Shown in pieces: positions 40,352 to 52,300 of a stretch of 64,000 bases of DNA (its first letter is position 1; every line of letters begins with the position of its first letter). Origin of the DNA: Prostheceraeus crozeri (Eukaryota; Platyhelminthes; Polycladida; Euryleptidae); NCBI GenBank assembly GCA_907163375.1, contig CAJQUW010012890.1, positions 124,001 to 188,000 of the forward strand, in the 5' to 3' direction. A program made the translations under genes and the position numbers. The notes beneath the pieces were generated by a model. The model was not told where the DNA came from, searched no databases, and saw only the letters and a program-made list of their open reading frames with translations.

Positions 40352-41100
40352 AGATGTGGAAAAACAACCGTCATTAATCAAATCCACCAATGTCACTGGC
40401 CTCCAGTTCAGTACATGCTCTGGGAGTTGAACGTCCCTTAGATATCTTATATTAATCATGGATGTCCCTGGCATGTTGTACTCCCTATGACTACTACGAA
40501 TATGCGCACCTTCCGAATTCTGTCGAGTTCCTTTGATCTATAGACAAGATCAAAGAAAAAGTCATGTTAACTGAAGGAAAATTGAAGTTTTCGATCAATA
40601 TGTCAGTTTGGTCTGTTTATTCCGACTATTCGAGACCTAGCTACATAATTTCAGGCATGATGTCTATTCCTGTTGTCTTCTATCAGGTTCTATCAAGTGC
40701 TAGAAACAACTTCTATGTGCTGTATTAGCATGAATGTGGCTACATGCCTGATGTTTGAACTAAAACTTGATCCAATTTTAAATTTACCGTACTAAGATGC
40801 TTGCTGAATCCAAATATGTTTAGTTTTTGTAGATAAAGGTATGCAGTTAAATGACTATGATCTGCAGAAATATCTTGCCAAAAAGTATGGCGCTATAGTT
40901 AATATATCTCGCATGGTCGGAGTAAACAAATGAAGCTATTATATTGATCGAAAACTTCAATTTCCCTTCAATTAACATGTCTTTATCTTTGATCTTGTCT
41001 ATAGATCAAAGGAGCTCGACAAGATTCGGAAGGCACGCATTTTCGAAGTAGTCATAGAATGTACAAAATGTTGTGAAAGCCTCATTTTCGGTCTCATTCA
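40352..41100. repeat. inverted copy of the 26316-26490 repeat, split by a foldback
   Basis: The inverse complement shows GGATAAAACC, GAGGCCAGTGAC and TCTAAGGGACGTTCAACTCC (40352-40470), and outside the foldback GAATGAGACCGAAAATGAGG (41076-41100), the same order as the left copy. Confidence 0.7.
40471..41075. mobile_element. foldback-type palindromic element, about 605 bp
   Basis: The first arm (from 40471, GCATGTTGTACTCCCTATGACTAC) is the imperfect inverse complement of the second arm ending at 41075 (GTAGTCATAGAATGTACAAAAT). Arms are at least 130 nt and pair with scattered mismatches up to about 180 nt, including CTTTGATCTATAGACAAGATCAAAG in each. No ORF. It interrupts the dispersed repeat, so it is a later insertion. 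Confidence 0.75.
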
Positions 41101-42204
41101 GGCATGAGATTGAAAGGACTCCAGATTTTCGGAGAATTAAGACCCCCTTTTCTATGCTACTAACATTCTAACTTCGACTACAATCATGTGCAGGTACATA
41201 GCATATAAAGGAAGTGATAAGTAGACCCTATTTCCTCTTTACATTCCGATTACGATACAGAAAACAACTCATATTCAACATTGTAAATCACTTTTGCCAA
41301 ATAATTATCAGCTGACTTTTCAATGCAAGATGTATTGATACATGTAGTTTTTATATTGTATTATTTTCATTCGCTGTTTACTTCATTTGTCAGATATCTT
41401 TATCCGGTAATATTGAAATGATATTACGAGATAGGAAGTTTTCGGTCTTTATATCATCATCTATTGTCTTTAGGCCAACAAATCGAACAAAAGAAAAAAT
41501 GAAACATTCGATTAAGATTTTCTGGCTTTGATGTCATCAAATTAATACTTTTCTTTGACTAAAAAATGAAAGTTTTCGAATATGTTTATAGAATTCTACC
41601 TAATTGATACGTATTAACATATGCAATGTGAATATATGATTTGATCTTTTACTGAATGTTAAAGTACATTTATATATGTTTCTATTTAATCCATCTATTC
41701 ATTGAATATCATCATAAATAATATCCAAAACATGAGATAGGCTACAGAAAAAGTTTAACATGCCACAGGTTAAGGTTATTGTCTTATTATGACACTTTAA
41801 AATTTCCCTTGTTACCGCAACCCGCACATAAAAGTACATGATTGAAAATGAAAAGAATGTTGTCGAAATAGGTTAATTATTTTTTTCAGAAATGTAGCTA
41901 TTAACGAAGCTATAACAAAGCATTCAAAAAATATGTCCGCAAGTGGAATTCGAGCATCATAACTGACTTTCATGAAAACTGTGCTTATAACTACCGATGT
42001 CTGAAAAGATATTATGACGAATATACTGAATTCCAAAGAAATTTTTTTAAGCTTGACGGAAGTAAACTGCATGCAATAGGTGAAAGTGTTGTACGCACTA
42101 CATTTATGAAAATACGAGTAATATAGGTTATATACATGTACATTGTATGTTATCAAAATCACACACCTCATCAAATTTTCAAAAATTCTAAGAACAAATG
42201 ATTA
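41101..42204. other. no gene recognised
   Basis: AT-rich stretch with hydrophobic-looking frames on the minus strand (41812-42174) but no motif or coding signature. Confidence 0.45.
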
Positions 42205-42535
42205 TCGATCTTGCACCCTCCCCCTACCTCTCATTTTTATTGCATTTTTGGGCAAATCTCGAGATCCAAAAAACATCATCGGAAATTTTCGAAAGAATCT
42301 CATGTGTGGTCTCATTCCATGCAGAAGCTTGTCCTGGTGGCGGGACTGAAGCTTGAACGTCACTACTCCCCATACTTGGGACTTGGACGGTGCTGACATA
42401 GTCAGACTTATGGAGCGCTGTAGCACTTTTAGTCCGGATGCCCTTCCTGCCGAATTCCATGACACCTTCGGGGCTCGACCTCTGGACCAAACGATCGCTA
42501 GGCCAAGCACTTAACCACTGTGCCACGGAGACCAC
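42205..42535 (-). mobile_element. tRNA-derived SINE
   Basis: On the minus strand the 5' end reads GTCTCCGTGGCACAGTGGTT, a pol III A-box (TGGCACAGTGG), followed 35-40 bases later by a degenerate B-box (GAGGTCGAGCCCC). Then comes GGCAGGAAGGGCATCCGG, a conserved central core common in invertebrate SINEs, and a 3' body ending in AATAAAAATGAG. The head resembles a serine or leucine-type tRNA gene. Open frames across it are incidental. Confidence 0.8.
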
Positions 42536-44775
42536 TAAGTGGCGGGATTATAAGTATGTTTCCATAGTATTTGCTCCGATCGTTCATATTTTGTGTTTAT
42601 TCAAGATTCTTAAGTCCAAAGCGTCCGATAAGTAGGCGTGAAGAAGCAAATCAGTATGAAAAACAAAAGAGAAAATAAAAAATTATGAATGGTGAAAACT
42701 TTCTGTAAATATATGATTACTGTTAGGTCCGACTTCGACCTCGATTAAAATCTGCTTAATCGAGGTCGAGGTCAGACCATCGAGGTCTGCGAGGTCGAGG
42801 TTGTACCATTGTTTTCTTTGAAAACTAGTGTTGGCATGTCAACCAGACATTGTGGTGCATTACGTAAACCAAGTTGCAAAACTTAGCGTTTTTATAATAC
42901 AAATTTTTGTAAATAGATTTTTTGCATCTTATTATTCCTCAGCTCCTGTTTTGTGATTATTGAGACACGTTGATTCTGTGATTATTTCATCCTACGTTTC
43001 GCATCTCTTGGTGTTGTATTGACCTCGATGTTGAGTTAGTGTTCACCGATTCTGCCAAGAAGTGAAACAATTTAAAAGTTTATTTATAATCAAGTCCATC
43101 CTCGCTGTTGAGGCTTTTACTCGATCAGTCATTTTTGAACTGTTCATGAGAATCGTCTTTGCAGGCCACATGAACGCCTCCAGTTCTTCAATACTTATCC
43201 TATCTGCATGAAATTCCATTCCTAGCATCTCTACGTTCATGGCGACTGATCACGTGACATTGGCAGATTTGAAGACCTGAGTGGATGGAGATAACCTATA
43301 AGCAGGGCTGTGGAAGCAGTCAATGATATCGGTTCCGATCTCAATTTGATGAATGAACGATGACCATCGACGAAGCTTCCTCATATTCATTCCTGCCTCA
43401 TCCAAGGCAGGGATATTGCCTATTCACATCCACAGAATTGTGCAAAGAGGCAAGTACTTCCTGAATTATAATCGAAATTAAAAGCGATGTCAGTAGCTTG
43501 ACAGGTCTTCATCTGCTCGACGCAGTATGAGCAGATAGCACGTTAGGTCGACGAAGTCACTTCGCGACAACTGGTGAAGTCATTATGATAAAGGGCACAT
43601 ATATTTACCTTAAGACAGGTGTGGTAAGACCGGGAATCGTGGCATTTGAATTAGCAGTCAATGAGACGAAGGCGGACAAAGAATAATACATATACTCGAC
43701 TTCAATTATGCATCGAACAGAAGAACTCAGCTGAAGCCTCTGTCAATGTCTTCCTAAGCATTCTAATCAATTCAAATTACTAACAGGCCGATGACAGTAG
43801 AGGAAGCTAGAATTAACATGTTCATTCATGCACAAATGCATCTATGTTTGAATTGTATGAATGAAAGCAATAACCTGCAAGTACTACTCACAATAGCTTT
43901 ATAAGTAATACCGTCAGCTTTATGTCACAAATAGTGGATCCAAAGTCATAAAACTGACAGATAATCATACCTCACTATATAGTTGGTGCACTTTATCATC
44001 GGGATTAGCAGTTACTAATTTTCATGCATGATACATGACCAAGATAGTTACTCTAGTAAACTATGCGTTACTTACATGCGTTTCCAAAATCTGAGTTGTG
44101 TTCACGGCCGCTTAACTAAGCAAATGCAATCAACAGAAAAATCATCATGCCTCACAGGATCATAGATGCATTTGTTTATGCAGATGTAATTGCAATGAAT
44201 ATTGCAGATGTGACTGCAATAGAAGCATGCTATTTACGATTTGCAAGTACTCGTATTTTCAAAAATCTCTATTCGACCTGGAATCTGCACGGCTTAACTA
44301 CCCCCAACGCAATCAAACATACTCTCAACATTGTCCATGTCGTTTACATGCGGTAACTGATGATAACGTATTGTTAATCAAAGTTATCTGCCAACATTTT
44401 CCAACTGATGGTCAAAGCATCATTTTTTGAAAAAAAGGAATTCAAATTATCAATTTCTATTTATAGTAACAAGATGACCGAGTTGGCAAAAAATGAAACA
44501 GTCCGGAGGCACCCGGGTTTTCAAAGCTCAAAATCAACCGGTTATTATAGGGCTAAACATATATACTCATTGACATAATTCATGAAACAAACTATCATTG
44601 GCTTGAATTGAAGTTTCTTTCATTTTTTTCTCAGTTATGATGCAATATCTCGCTTTCTATGTATTACCATTCAACACATTAGAGAATGGAGAAAGATCTA
44701 TGGTGGTCAACTGTCACAATTGCTTTTACAAATTGAACATAAACGTGAACTGAAATCCAGCTTTTGTAAAATAAA
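42536..44775. other. no gene recognised; one short palindrome
   Basis: A 51-base inverted repeat at 42727-42777 (GTCCGACTTCGACCTCGATTAA versus TTAATCGAGGTCGAGGTCAGAC), rich in GAGGTCGAGG, is the only structure seen. The rest is AT-rich without motif-bearing frames. Confidence 0.45.
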
Positions 44776-45797
44776 ATGGCACACGATCAGTTTACCAGAG
44801 GTATGGCTATTGGAATGATTCGTTGTGGTAGAAGTTGTGCGAGTGTTGCCGAAGAGCTGCAACTATCGAGAGTCGCTGTTTGGAGGTGGTGGTGTCAATG
44901 GAAAGCAGAAGGCGATGTTTAAAGTAGATGTTAAAAAGAAGAAGGGATCTGGTCGACCAAGAAAGTCTGCAGGAAGGACAGACGCACGTCTAGTTTTAGC
45001 TGCAAAGAGGAACAGATTTGTGTCAGTCCCAAAGCTAGTCGTACACTGGAAGAGTGCCTCAAATATAGACTGTAGCGTTCGAACGGCTAACCGAAGATTG
45101 CGAGAAGCTGGAATTCAATCGTGACGACCAGCTGTCCTAATTCCATTGAGTTTTGAGCACCGCAGAAGACGAGTTGCCTGGTTTGATGCCCATCGCTTAT
45201 GGAATGACCATCACTGGCAGAAAGTCTTGTGGACCGATGAATCGAGATTCACTCTGGATTTCAATGACGGTCGTGTCAGAGTGCATCGTCTTCCAGGTGA
45301 ACGCTTTGCCCCATGCTGTATTAAAGAACACGACAGATATGGTGGTGGAAGTGTTATGCTGTGGGGTGGCATTTGGCATGGCGTACGAACGACAGCAGTC
45401 ATCATCAAAGGCACGTTCACTGGAGAGAGGTATCTCAATGAAATTGTGCTTCCAGTTGTTGCCCCAGTGGTCAGGGTGGAGGATCTCGTCTTCCAAGACG
45501 ACAACGCAAGACCACATCGCTCCTCGGCTGTCATTGCCACTGTTAGGAGATTGAACATTCAAACCCCTGACTGGCCTGCACGCTCACCTGACTTGTCACC
45601 CATTGAACAAGTCTGGGACGAGCTTGGGCGGCGAGTGAGAGACCGCTATTCCACCAGTGTTCCTGAAGATTCTCTCTGAAAGACTGACAGACCAGTGGCT
45701 TCTCCCTGAAACATCCTTCATTCAGAAACTTTGTGAATCCATGCCATCTCGGATTACTGAATGTATTGGAGCTAAAGGGGGGCACACGCGCTATTGA
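44776..45797 (+). pseudogene. Tc1-like DD34E transposase, frameshift and one TGA
   Basis: Seen: start MAHDQFTRGMAIGMIRCGRS with the HTH VAEELQLSRVAVWRWW, then a frame change near 44910. A second HTH follows (KLVVHWKSASNIDCSVRTANRRLREAG), then a TGA at 45122. An open core comes next with WTDESRFTLDFND (first D), HDRYGGGSVMLWGG, FQDDNARPH (second D) and DLSPIEQVWDELGR (E). After another shift near 45675 it reaches the family-typical end GGHTRY at 45797. About 340 codons. It shares FNDGRVRVHR and GERFAPCC with the copy at 3734-5378, so the two belong to related subfamilies. I could not find the terminal repeats. Confidence 0.85.
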
Positions 45798-46029
45798 AGT
45801 TGAATCTGCTACATGCGTTGTTTTCCTGTGCTAGCGACTTGGTGGAGATTGTGACTAAATTATCAAGGTATCATACATACATGTATATATACCAGTCAAA
45901 ATTGAAAGATAACAACAGTATGTAATTATCTTAATTTAGAAAAGCATATTGATAGCACTTATTGATTCCTTCAATTTGAGATAGTTCGAACCGATTTTGC
46001 ATTTAAGTTTCACATAGCTTTCAATTGGC

Positions 46030-47030
46030 TATCTATAGCCATTGTGGCAGAGAGTGAAGAAAGACTGCAGCAAAAGATTTCAGAATGGAAACACGGACTC
46101 GCAGAGAAAGGACTGAAAGTTAATGCGTCCAAATCAGAAGTGCTCATTTCGTCAGTGGGTGGTAGTGAGGCAGAGCCATCAGGAAAGTTCCCGTGTGCGA
46201 TATGTAAGCAAAGAGTTGGCCAAAATTCAATAAGATGCATTCAATGTACTCTCTGGGTCAACCGTAAATGTAGTGGCATCAGCGGCAGCCTACGACTACA
46301 GCACATGAGTTCCACGTTTAAGTGCAAGCGATGCAGAGACCAAGTGATAGAACGTCCTCAGCCTGCCAACCTGTTGGTCGACGGTGACGAGCTTGAGATA
46401 GTTTCACACTTCTCCTATCTTGGCGACGAACTAGAGGCAGGTGGTGGAGTAGATGCTGCTGTCAATAGAAGAATTCGATGCGGCTGGGCAATCTTCAAGG
46501 CGTTGATGCCGTTCCTCACCTCTCGTGCTCCGTCCCTCCACATGAAAGGAAGAGTATATGATGCCTGTGTCCGGAAGGGTATGGTATACGGAAGCGAAAC
46601 ATGGGCTCTGAAAGTGGACAGTCAACAACGTCTGGAGAGGGTGAAAATGCGCATGGTAAGGTGGATGTGTGGCACGAAGCTAAGTGACAGAAAGCGAAGT
46701 GACGACTTAAGGCATATGCTTAACATCGAAGCAATATCCGATGTTATCGTACGAAGCTGACTCAGATGGTTTGGCCACGGGATGCGAAAAGAGCCCGAAG
46801 ACTACGTCCGCCAAGTTGTGACATGGAAAGTAGAGGGAAGAAGAAGAAGAAAAGGTCGACCTCGGAAGACATGGAGTGACTGTGTTGCCGCTGATCTCAA
46901 GCAGAATGGTCTCAAAACGGATGACGCCAACGATCGTCAACGCTGGCGCTCTGCGATCCACAGCATTGGGAAGAATCGTCCAACCCTACGAAGTCGGAGA
47001 AAACGGACGTCAAACGCAGAAGTATAAGTA
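46030..47030 (+). pseudogene. non-LTR retrotransposon ORF2, C-terminal third
   Basis: Seen in one frame: KGLKVNASKSEVLIS (end of the palm), the knuckle FPCAICKQRVG...IRCIQC...FKCKRC, LEIVSHFSYLGDELEAGGG, YGSETWALK, LERVKMRMVRWMCG, a TGA at 46758-46760, then in the same frame RWFGHGMRKEP, RKGRPRKTWSDCV and a basic end at 47027. This is the best-preserved of three plus-strand copies of this retroelement type here. It is 5'-truncated, as is usual for target-primed reverse transcription. A single stop separates the two halves. Confidence 0.88.
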
Positions 47031-49181
47031 AGCCAAAGTACATTGTGCATGCAATGCTTAGCTCATGGCAAAAGTCAAACTCAATTTACAAAATGTGGTC
47101 ACCAATTATATCGCAGGCCTATGGGACTGTTTACGAGTATGAGGCTTGTTATAGACCGGACTGCTTCTAAACGGCTGTACCGGGTCAGACAATTCAGGCC
47201 CATCTAAAAGGCTGCTCGTTCACAATTGTGCGTGAGTTATTATATTCGTACATTGATTCAAAGACAAAACGACTAACGTGCAAGATTGCTTCTGTATTCC
47301 ACAAAAAATGTGTCAGCAAAATATCTTCAGCAAGCTTACAAAACATTGTTCTGTCGGAGTGATATGAAATCAACAACTCGATATAAAGTTATAAAGTGAT
47401 GCAACAATGACAAACACCCTTCAATAAGATATCATGATAGTAAACACCAAGTCAACTGGTCACTTAGTTAATGCAGTTTTAGTTCACTTTTCAGTTTCAG
47501 ACTATTTTAGAAAATTTAATTATTTCAAAATACCTTGGAAAGGCGTCATTAATATTTGGTTACAAATCTCGCGATTATTGAGTCAATATGATTGAAATCG
47601 ATGAACACTGCCGAGAGGAAACTCATTAAAATATAGGTAGAGAGGAGTATCGATTAATGTGAATAACGCAACCATATAATGCCTGCGATCAATCATTCCT
47701 ACAGATGGAATACCTGAGCATTTGGACATCAATAATCGCAGTCAATTTTCTTAATTGAACATAATACATTTGAGGACTTTGTATGAAACGAGACAATATT
47801 TCGATTATCGGGTCCCACAATTCACTGAGATTTCGGTTCCCATCTCTCATGAAAAGTTTTAAATTAAGAATTTCATCGTCTCTTATTAAGATTTTATATC
47901 GCGACTGTGAGACGTGGAATGCCAGGCTTACTCGCTTAGAAACGACTTTGAGATCTCTCAACTCAAATGACTGGGTCAACCATTGTAATGACAACTGCTA
48001 AGGATAAAAGTTAGCGAAGTGTCGTCATCACATGGGTAAGCAGAAACTGTTCAGGGAACAACGTCTTTAGAAATGAGTTTATGTCGGACAAAAGCTTTGT
48101 GACGAATAGTTTCCTACTTTCTAAATCTCAAGACTTGTAAATTCGATGTCACTATCGATGTTAGAGGGCACCAAACATTTTTGCATGAAATATTAGACGC
48201 GACCTTTTACTTCATCACGGGAGTACTTAAATCACAATGAATTGCCTGAACGCTTCAGTTGATGAATTGAAGGGAAAATGATGAATGAAGCCTAGGGAAA
48301 ATAAATTTCTTAAAATAAGAAGTATATTTCTGCTCAATGTAAAGTCCGGCTTTTTCAAGGATCAAGAGATTCTCTTGATTCTGGAAAACCCCTACGGCGA
48401 AACAAAGCATTCACTCACTTTTTATAATACACATGGGTGGAAGAAATTTCTATTATTCTCCAAATGTTTAATTAACCGTTATTTCGCCTGTGTTTCAATC
48501 AAAATGAATTTACGATTGACAAAATTTCATATGGGTACAGAAATGCTTTTGAACTGTTGAAAGCATTACTGTTGTTTTCATAAAACTCCTCAATTTTATG
48601 TTTCATGAAACGGTTAACATCTCACACGCAGAAAATCGGATTGAATCCACTGTTTACACGTCAAAATCAAGTATTGGTCTTAGTAGTCAGAAATCAGAGG
48701 CAGGCACGCGAACATCATTCATTTTTAGTGACGACTCGGATTGGTGAAGGCAACCCTGGAAATTGTCTGAAGTTCTTGCGAATGGAAATTTCCATTCACC
48801 ACGTGTGCTATTTATTCGGAAGATTTTAGCAATGAACAAAGTCGCACTCTGATCACGACAAATTTCTTTGTTTATTTTAATTCAAAATGCCATGAACAAT
48901 AAATAACTCTGAGTTGCATACTATTAAAACATCACCAATTACACCACGCATGCACTCCTTGTGTTTTGTCTAATTTTTGATAACGTGTTAGGAATAGTTA
49001 AGAGAGTTCTTGGCATCTAATTATATGAAAGTGTCACATCAACAACCGATACTCCATTAAATTTACCCTCAGTTTCATGATTTATCACTGGGACGTTGCC
49101 TTCAATGTTAGTCTTGATTATTCGACAAAATCGTGTCATGAGAATCGTCATATGAAATGACCTTGGTCCACACAGAAGTAA
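47031..49181. other. no gene recognised
   Basis: AT-rich intergenic sequence downstream of the TMEM256-like gene (which is on the minus strand). No motif-bearing frames. Confidence 0.45.
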
Positions 49182-49325
49182 TCACAAAATCATTGAGAGC
49201 CAACCGCCAATCAGCATCATGCCTCCATAAGGAGCGATGAATCGTGCATGCGTATTTCCACTGAGTGCATGATAATAACAGGAACCACAGAAGAGGGTCA
49301 TACCCAATGAGATCATACTTCCTAC
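49182..49325 (-). CDS. TMEM256-like exon 3 (last two helices)
   Basis: Acceptor CATTTTCAG; starts VGSMISLGMTLFCG and ends GGWLSMIL before TGA. Carries the third and fourth TM segments. Confidence 0.9.
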   Translation of the reverse strand, partial: VGSMISLGMTLFCGSCYYHALSGNTHARFIAPYGGMMLIGGWLSMIL

Positions 49326-52300
49326 CTGAAAATGAAGGCAATTTATTCATGAAATGTCTGAAGTGTCAATGCTCATCAAAATGGAGTATGCAACTTACCA
49401 GATACGGACGACGTGTCAATGGAACAGCCAACAATACAACCGAGTGTATAATATGATATCTGTTTCCAGTGTCGAATGCCAGCTTTCGCTCTGGACTGAT
49501 GTTTTCTCCTTTCATCACTGAAAAGTTGAACATTGCTATACAACACGCGTACAATGGCTTACTACAATAATAATGATGCGTTAACTTAATTTTTATCAAG
49601 AAAGTTCACCCATGCCTTCACATCATAGCTTTCTATCAAAGATGCCGGGCATAAATCGGAAATTTCCAATTTATGCCCACCAATTTCAATGAAGCTACAA
49701 CTTCCCTTTAAAACCTGCAACTTTCACGTATCTAAAACATGATCATTTTAATGCTATTACTCGTTCTCGTTCATCGACATCTATTGACCACGTCACAAGT
49801 GTCTTTTAATCTATAATATACTGCGGAAAGAAAATCGTAACACTTAAGACACAGGAGCCATTATTTTCATTAAAGAAGAAGCATTAAAACTATAACTTAG
49901 AATTTGATTCACACATCTAGCAACCTGTGTGACCGCTTCTAGCACTAATACAAGCTCAGATTCTATAGTTCATAGAGTCCATCCGATTTCTCTCGCTCAA
50001 TTCATTCCCAGTGCTCTTCAACCAATGTTTAGAAAAGTGCTTCGATATTAGTAGGGGAAGTTGGATATGAGTCTTTCACCTTTTACCAGCTCATTCCACG
50101 CAAGCTAGATCGATGAAAGATCAGGAGAACATGAAGGCTATGGGAGTCACTCAATTACTGAGCTGTTATCATCTGGCTGGTGTTCTCTGTCAGCCGCGCA
50201 TTGTCATCATGGATGAAGAGATGGTGCCCCTGTACTGTTCGAATAACAAAAGATGCTATAACCTCCGGGAGATAACGTAAGTCATCCAAGGTACCTTGGT
50301 GACAGTAGCAGCCTTGACTCGAGCCAAATACCGGCCGAAATCTTGACTCTACCACCGTCGAATCGATCATGTTATGAAATGCAACAGGCTGCATATCTCT
50401 CGCAATAGACACTCTGTGAGCACCAGCTCTTCCGTCGTTGAAATTGACGGTGAAACGTGGTTTCTCCGTCCACAAATTTGATTTCTCCTTCAAAATTTGT
50501 GAATTCTAACAGCGCTGGTCCTTAAGCTTATAAATACAGGCTGTCCCAGATGTCTCTACGAATTTCATTTTTATTTTACAAGAAAACTAATAATGATACA
50601 GACATGAATCAAGTTTCATTTTGAAAAGCAGACATGGGAGATTTGTCTGATATACACTCAAGGAAAAAATAAAGTACCCGGTGTAAAAAGTTATGTTAAC
50701 AGTGACAAATTTATTATTTCAGTCATTTTTTTCTACTCGTTGGTGTGAAATATGAACTTTAGAAGTTAAATCAATAGTCAAACCATTAGGCCTCAACCAC
50801 ACAGCGAGCTTTTCCAAGCGTTTTGCAGCAAATACAAAGTCATCATTGCAGCATTTGTAGACTTCCATAATCCACGCAAAAGCAAACTAGAGCGATTGAG
50901 CGATTGAGTGGACATGCGGTTACTCGAGACGCTTGGGACGCTCGTGTTTGCTTTGCTTTCAGTGTAGCTGAGGCCTAATGCTATGATTCCATTCATTGTT
51001 CTTTCATGCATACCGAGCTGTACTCTGTTCAATCCGCTAGCTACATACACCACAATCATTGACAGTATCGTAGCATTAGCAAATTAGTCATGGCGACACG
51101 TGGATGTGATTTGACTGAATTTTAGAGAGGTCAAATCTACGCCTTAAAGTTTCATGCGAATTTTTCAAGACCTAAAATTGCTGAGTGCCTCGAGATATCA
51201 GAGAACACAGTCAGAAAGTACCTACAGAGGCTATCAGGCTGAAAAGTACAACTGAAGAAGATGACAAGGAAATTAACCTTTCTCTTCGAACCATCCTTTT
51301 TGCTCTGCCAGAGTAATTAAGCAAAAATTAAGAATATGCACCAAAGGACCTAACAAATCGATTGCTGAGCGGTGGTTTCAAGGCATTTACACCAGCTAGA
51401 AAGACAGCCTTGACAGCAGATCCATGAACATCGCAGAAATGGGCTACAGAAAAGTCATCGTGGACTTTGACGAGGTGGAAGAAAGTGGTGTTTTCTGACG
51501 AATCGAAATTCTGCTTGGGTCAGTCACGAGTACAGTATGTCCGTCGATCGATAGGAGATCGGTACACGGATCGCTACGTCTGCCGTACTCCGAACAGATC
51601 TGTCGCGCATGTAATGGTGTGGGGTGCATTCTCAAGTAATGGACATACGAGCCTGGTGAGATTTCAAGAGGGATTGGATGCCCAAAAGTACATCGACATC
51701 CTTGAAGGTAATCTTCTTCCAGTATGGAATACAATCACTCAAGCAGGTGGCATCCAGCAAGACAATGCGCGAACCGGACGAAACTGTTCCTTCAACACAA
51801 TGGAATCTACCTGACATGAATCCCATCGAACACTGGCACAGATAGAACTGAAACTCCAAAGAGAATATGAGGACCCAGAAGACAGTGACCTACTATTTGC
51901 TAAGCTTGATGTCATTTGTAATGAACTGATGGATGATGTCATTTATCGAGCTTCTCTTATCAGTTCAATGCGTGATCGCGTAAAGCAGTAATGGATGCTG
52001 AAGGTGATTTTACGAGATTTTGACTGTTTTCTATGTACTAGTACGCCTTTTTCGACTTTATTGTGATCGAGTAGTTGCATATTGTCTTGTTGTTTCGAAA
52101 TACGGGTACTTTATTTTTTCCTTGAGTGTATGCCCGGCTGCTTAAATGGTTTATTTTTCTTTTTTTCATTGCGGCAAAGTTATCATTGTTTTTCGATAGA
52201 TTCTGTAATAATAATGATTGTATTGTTATCCAATCGAGTGATGCGAGTGATGTTCTTCATTGATCAACGCCTGAAATATCTATGGTAATTTCAATCACAC

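Noticed and set aside
26316-41100. Inverted repeats as confirmed P-element terminal repeats
   Set aside because: They are internal-looking, not sharply ended, share a string with a SINE, and have no visible 8-bp duplication. Kept only as an open possibility.
41812-42174. Hydrophobic minus-strand frame of 120 codons
   Set aside because: Composition is that of AT-rich non-coding DNA (F, I, Y, S), with no conserved motif or neighbouring exon.
45153-45562. Additional frames on both strands over the Tc1 core
   Set aside because: Shadows of the frame carrying TDESRF, FQDDNARPH and SPIEQVWDELG.
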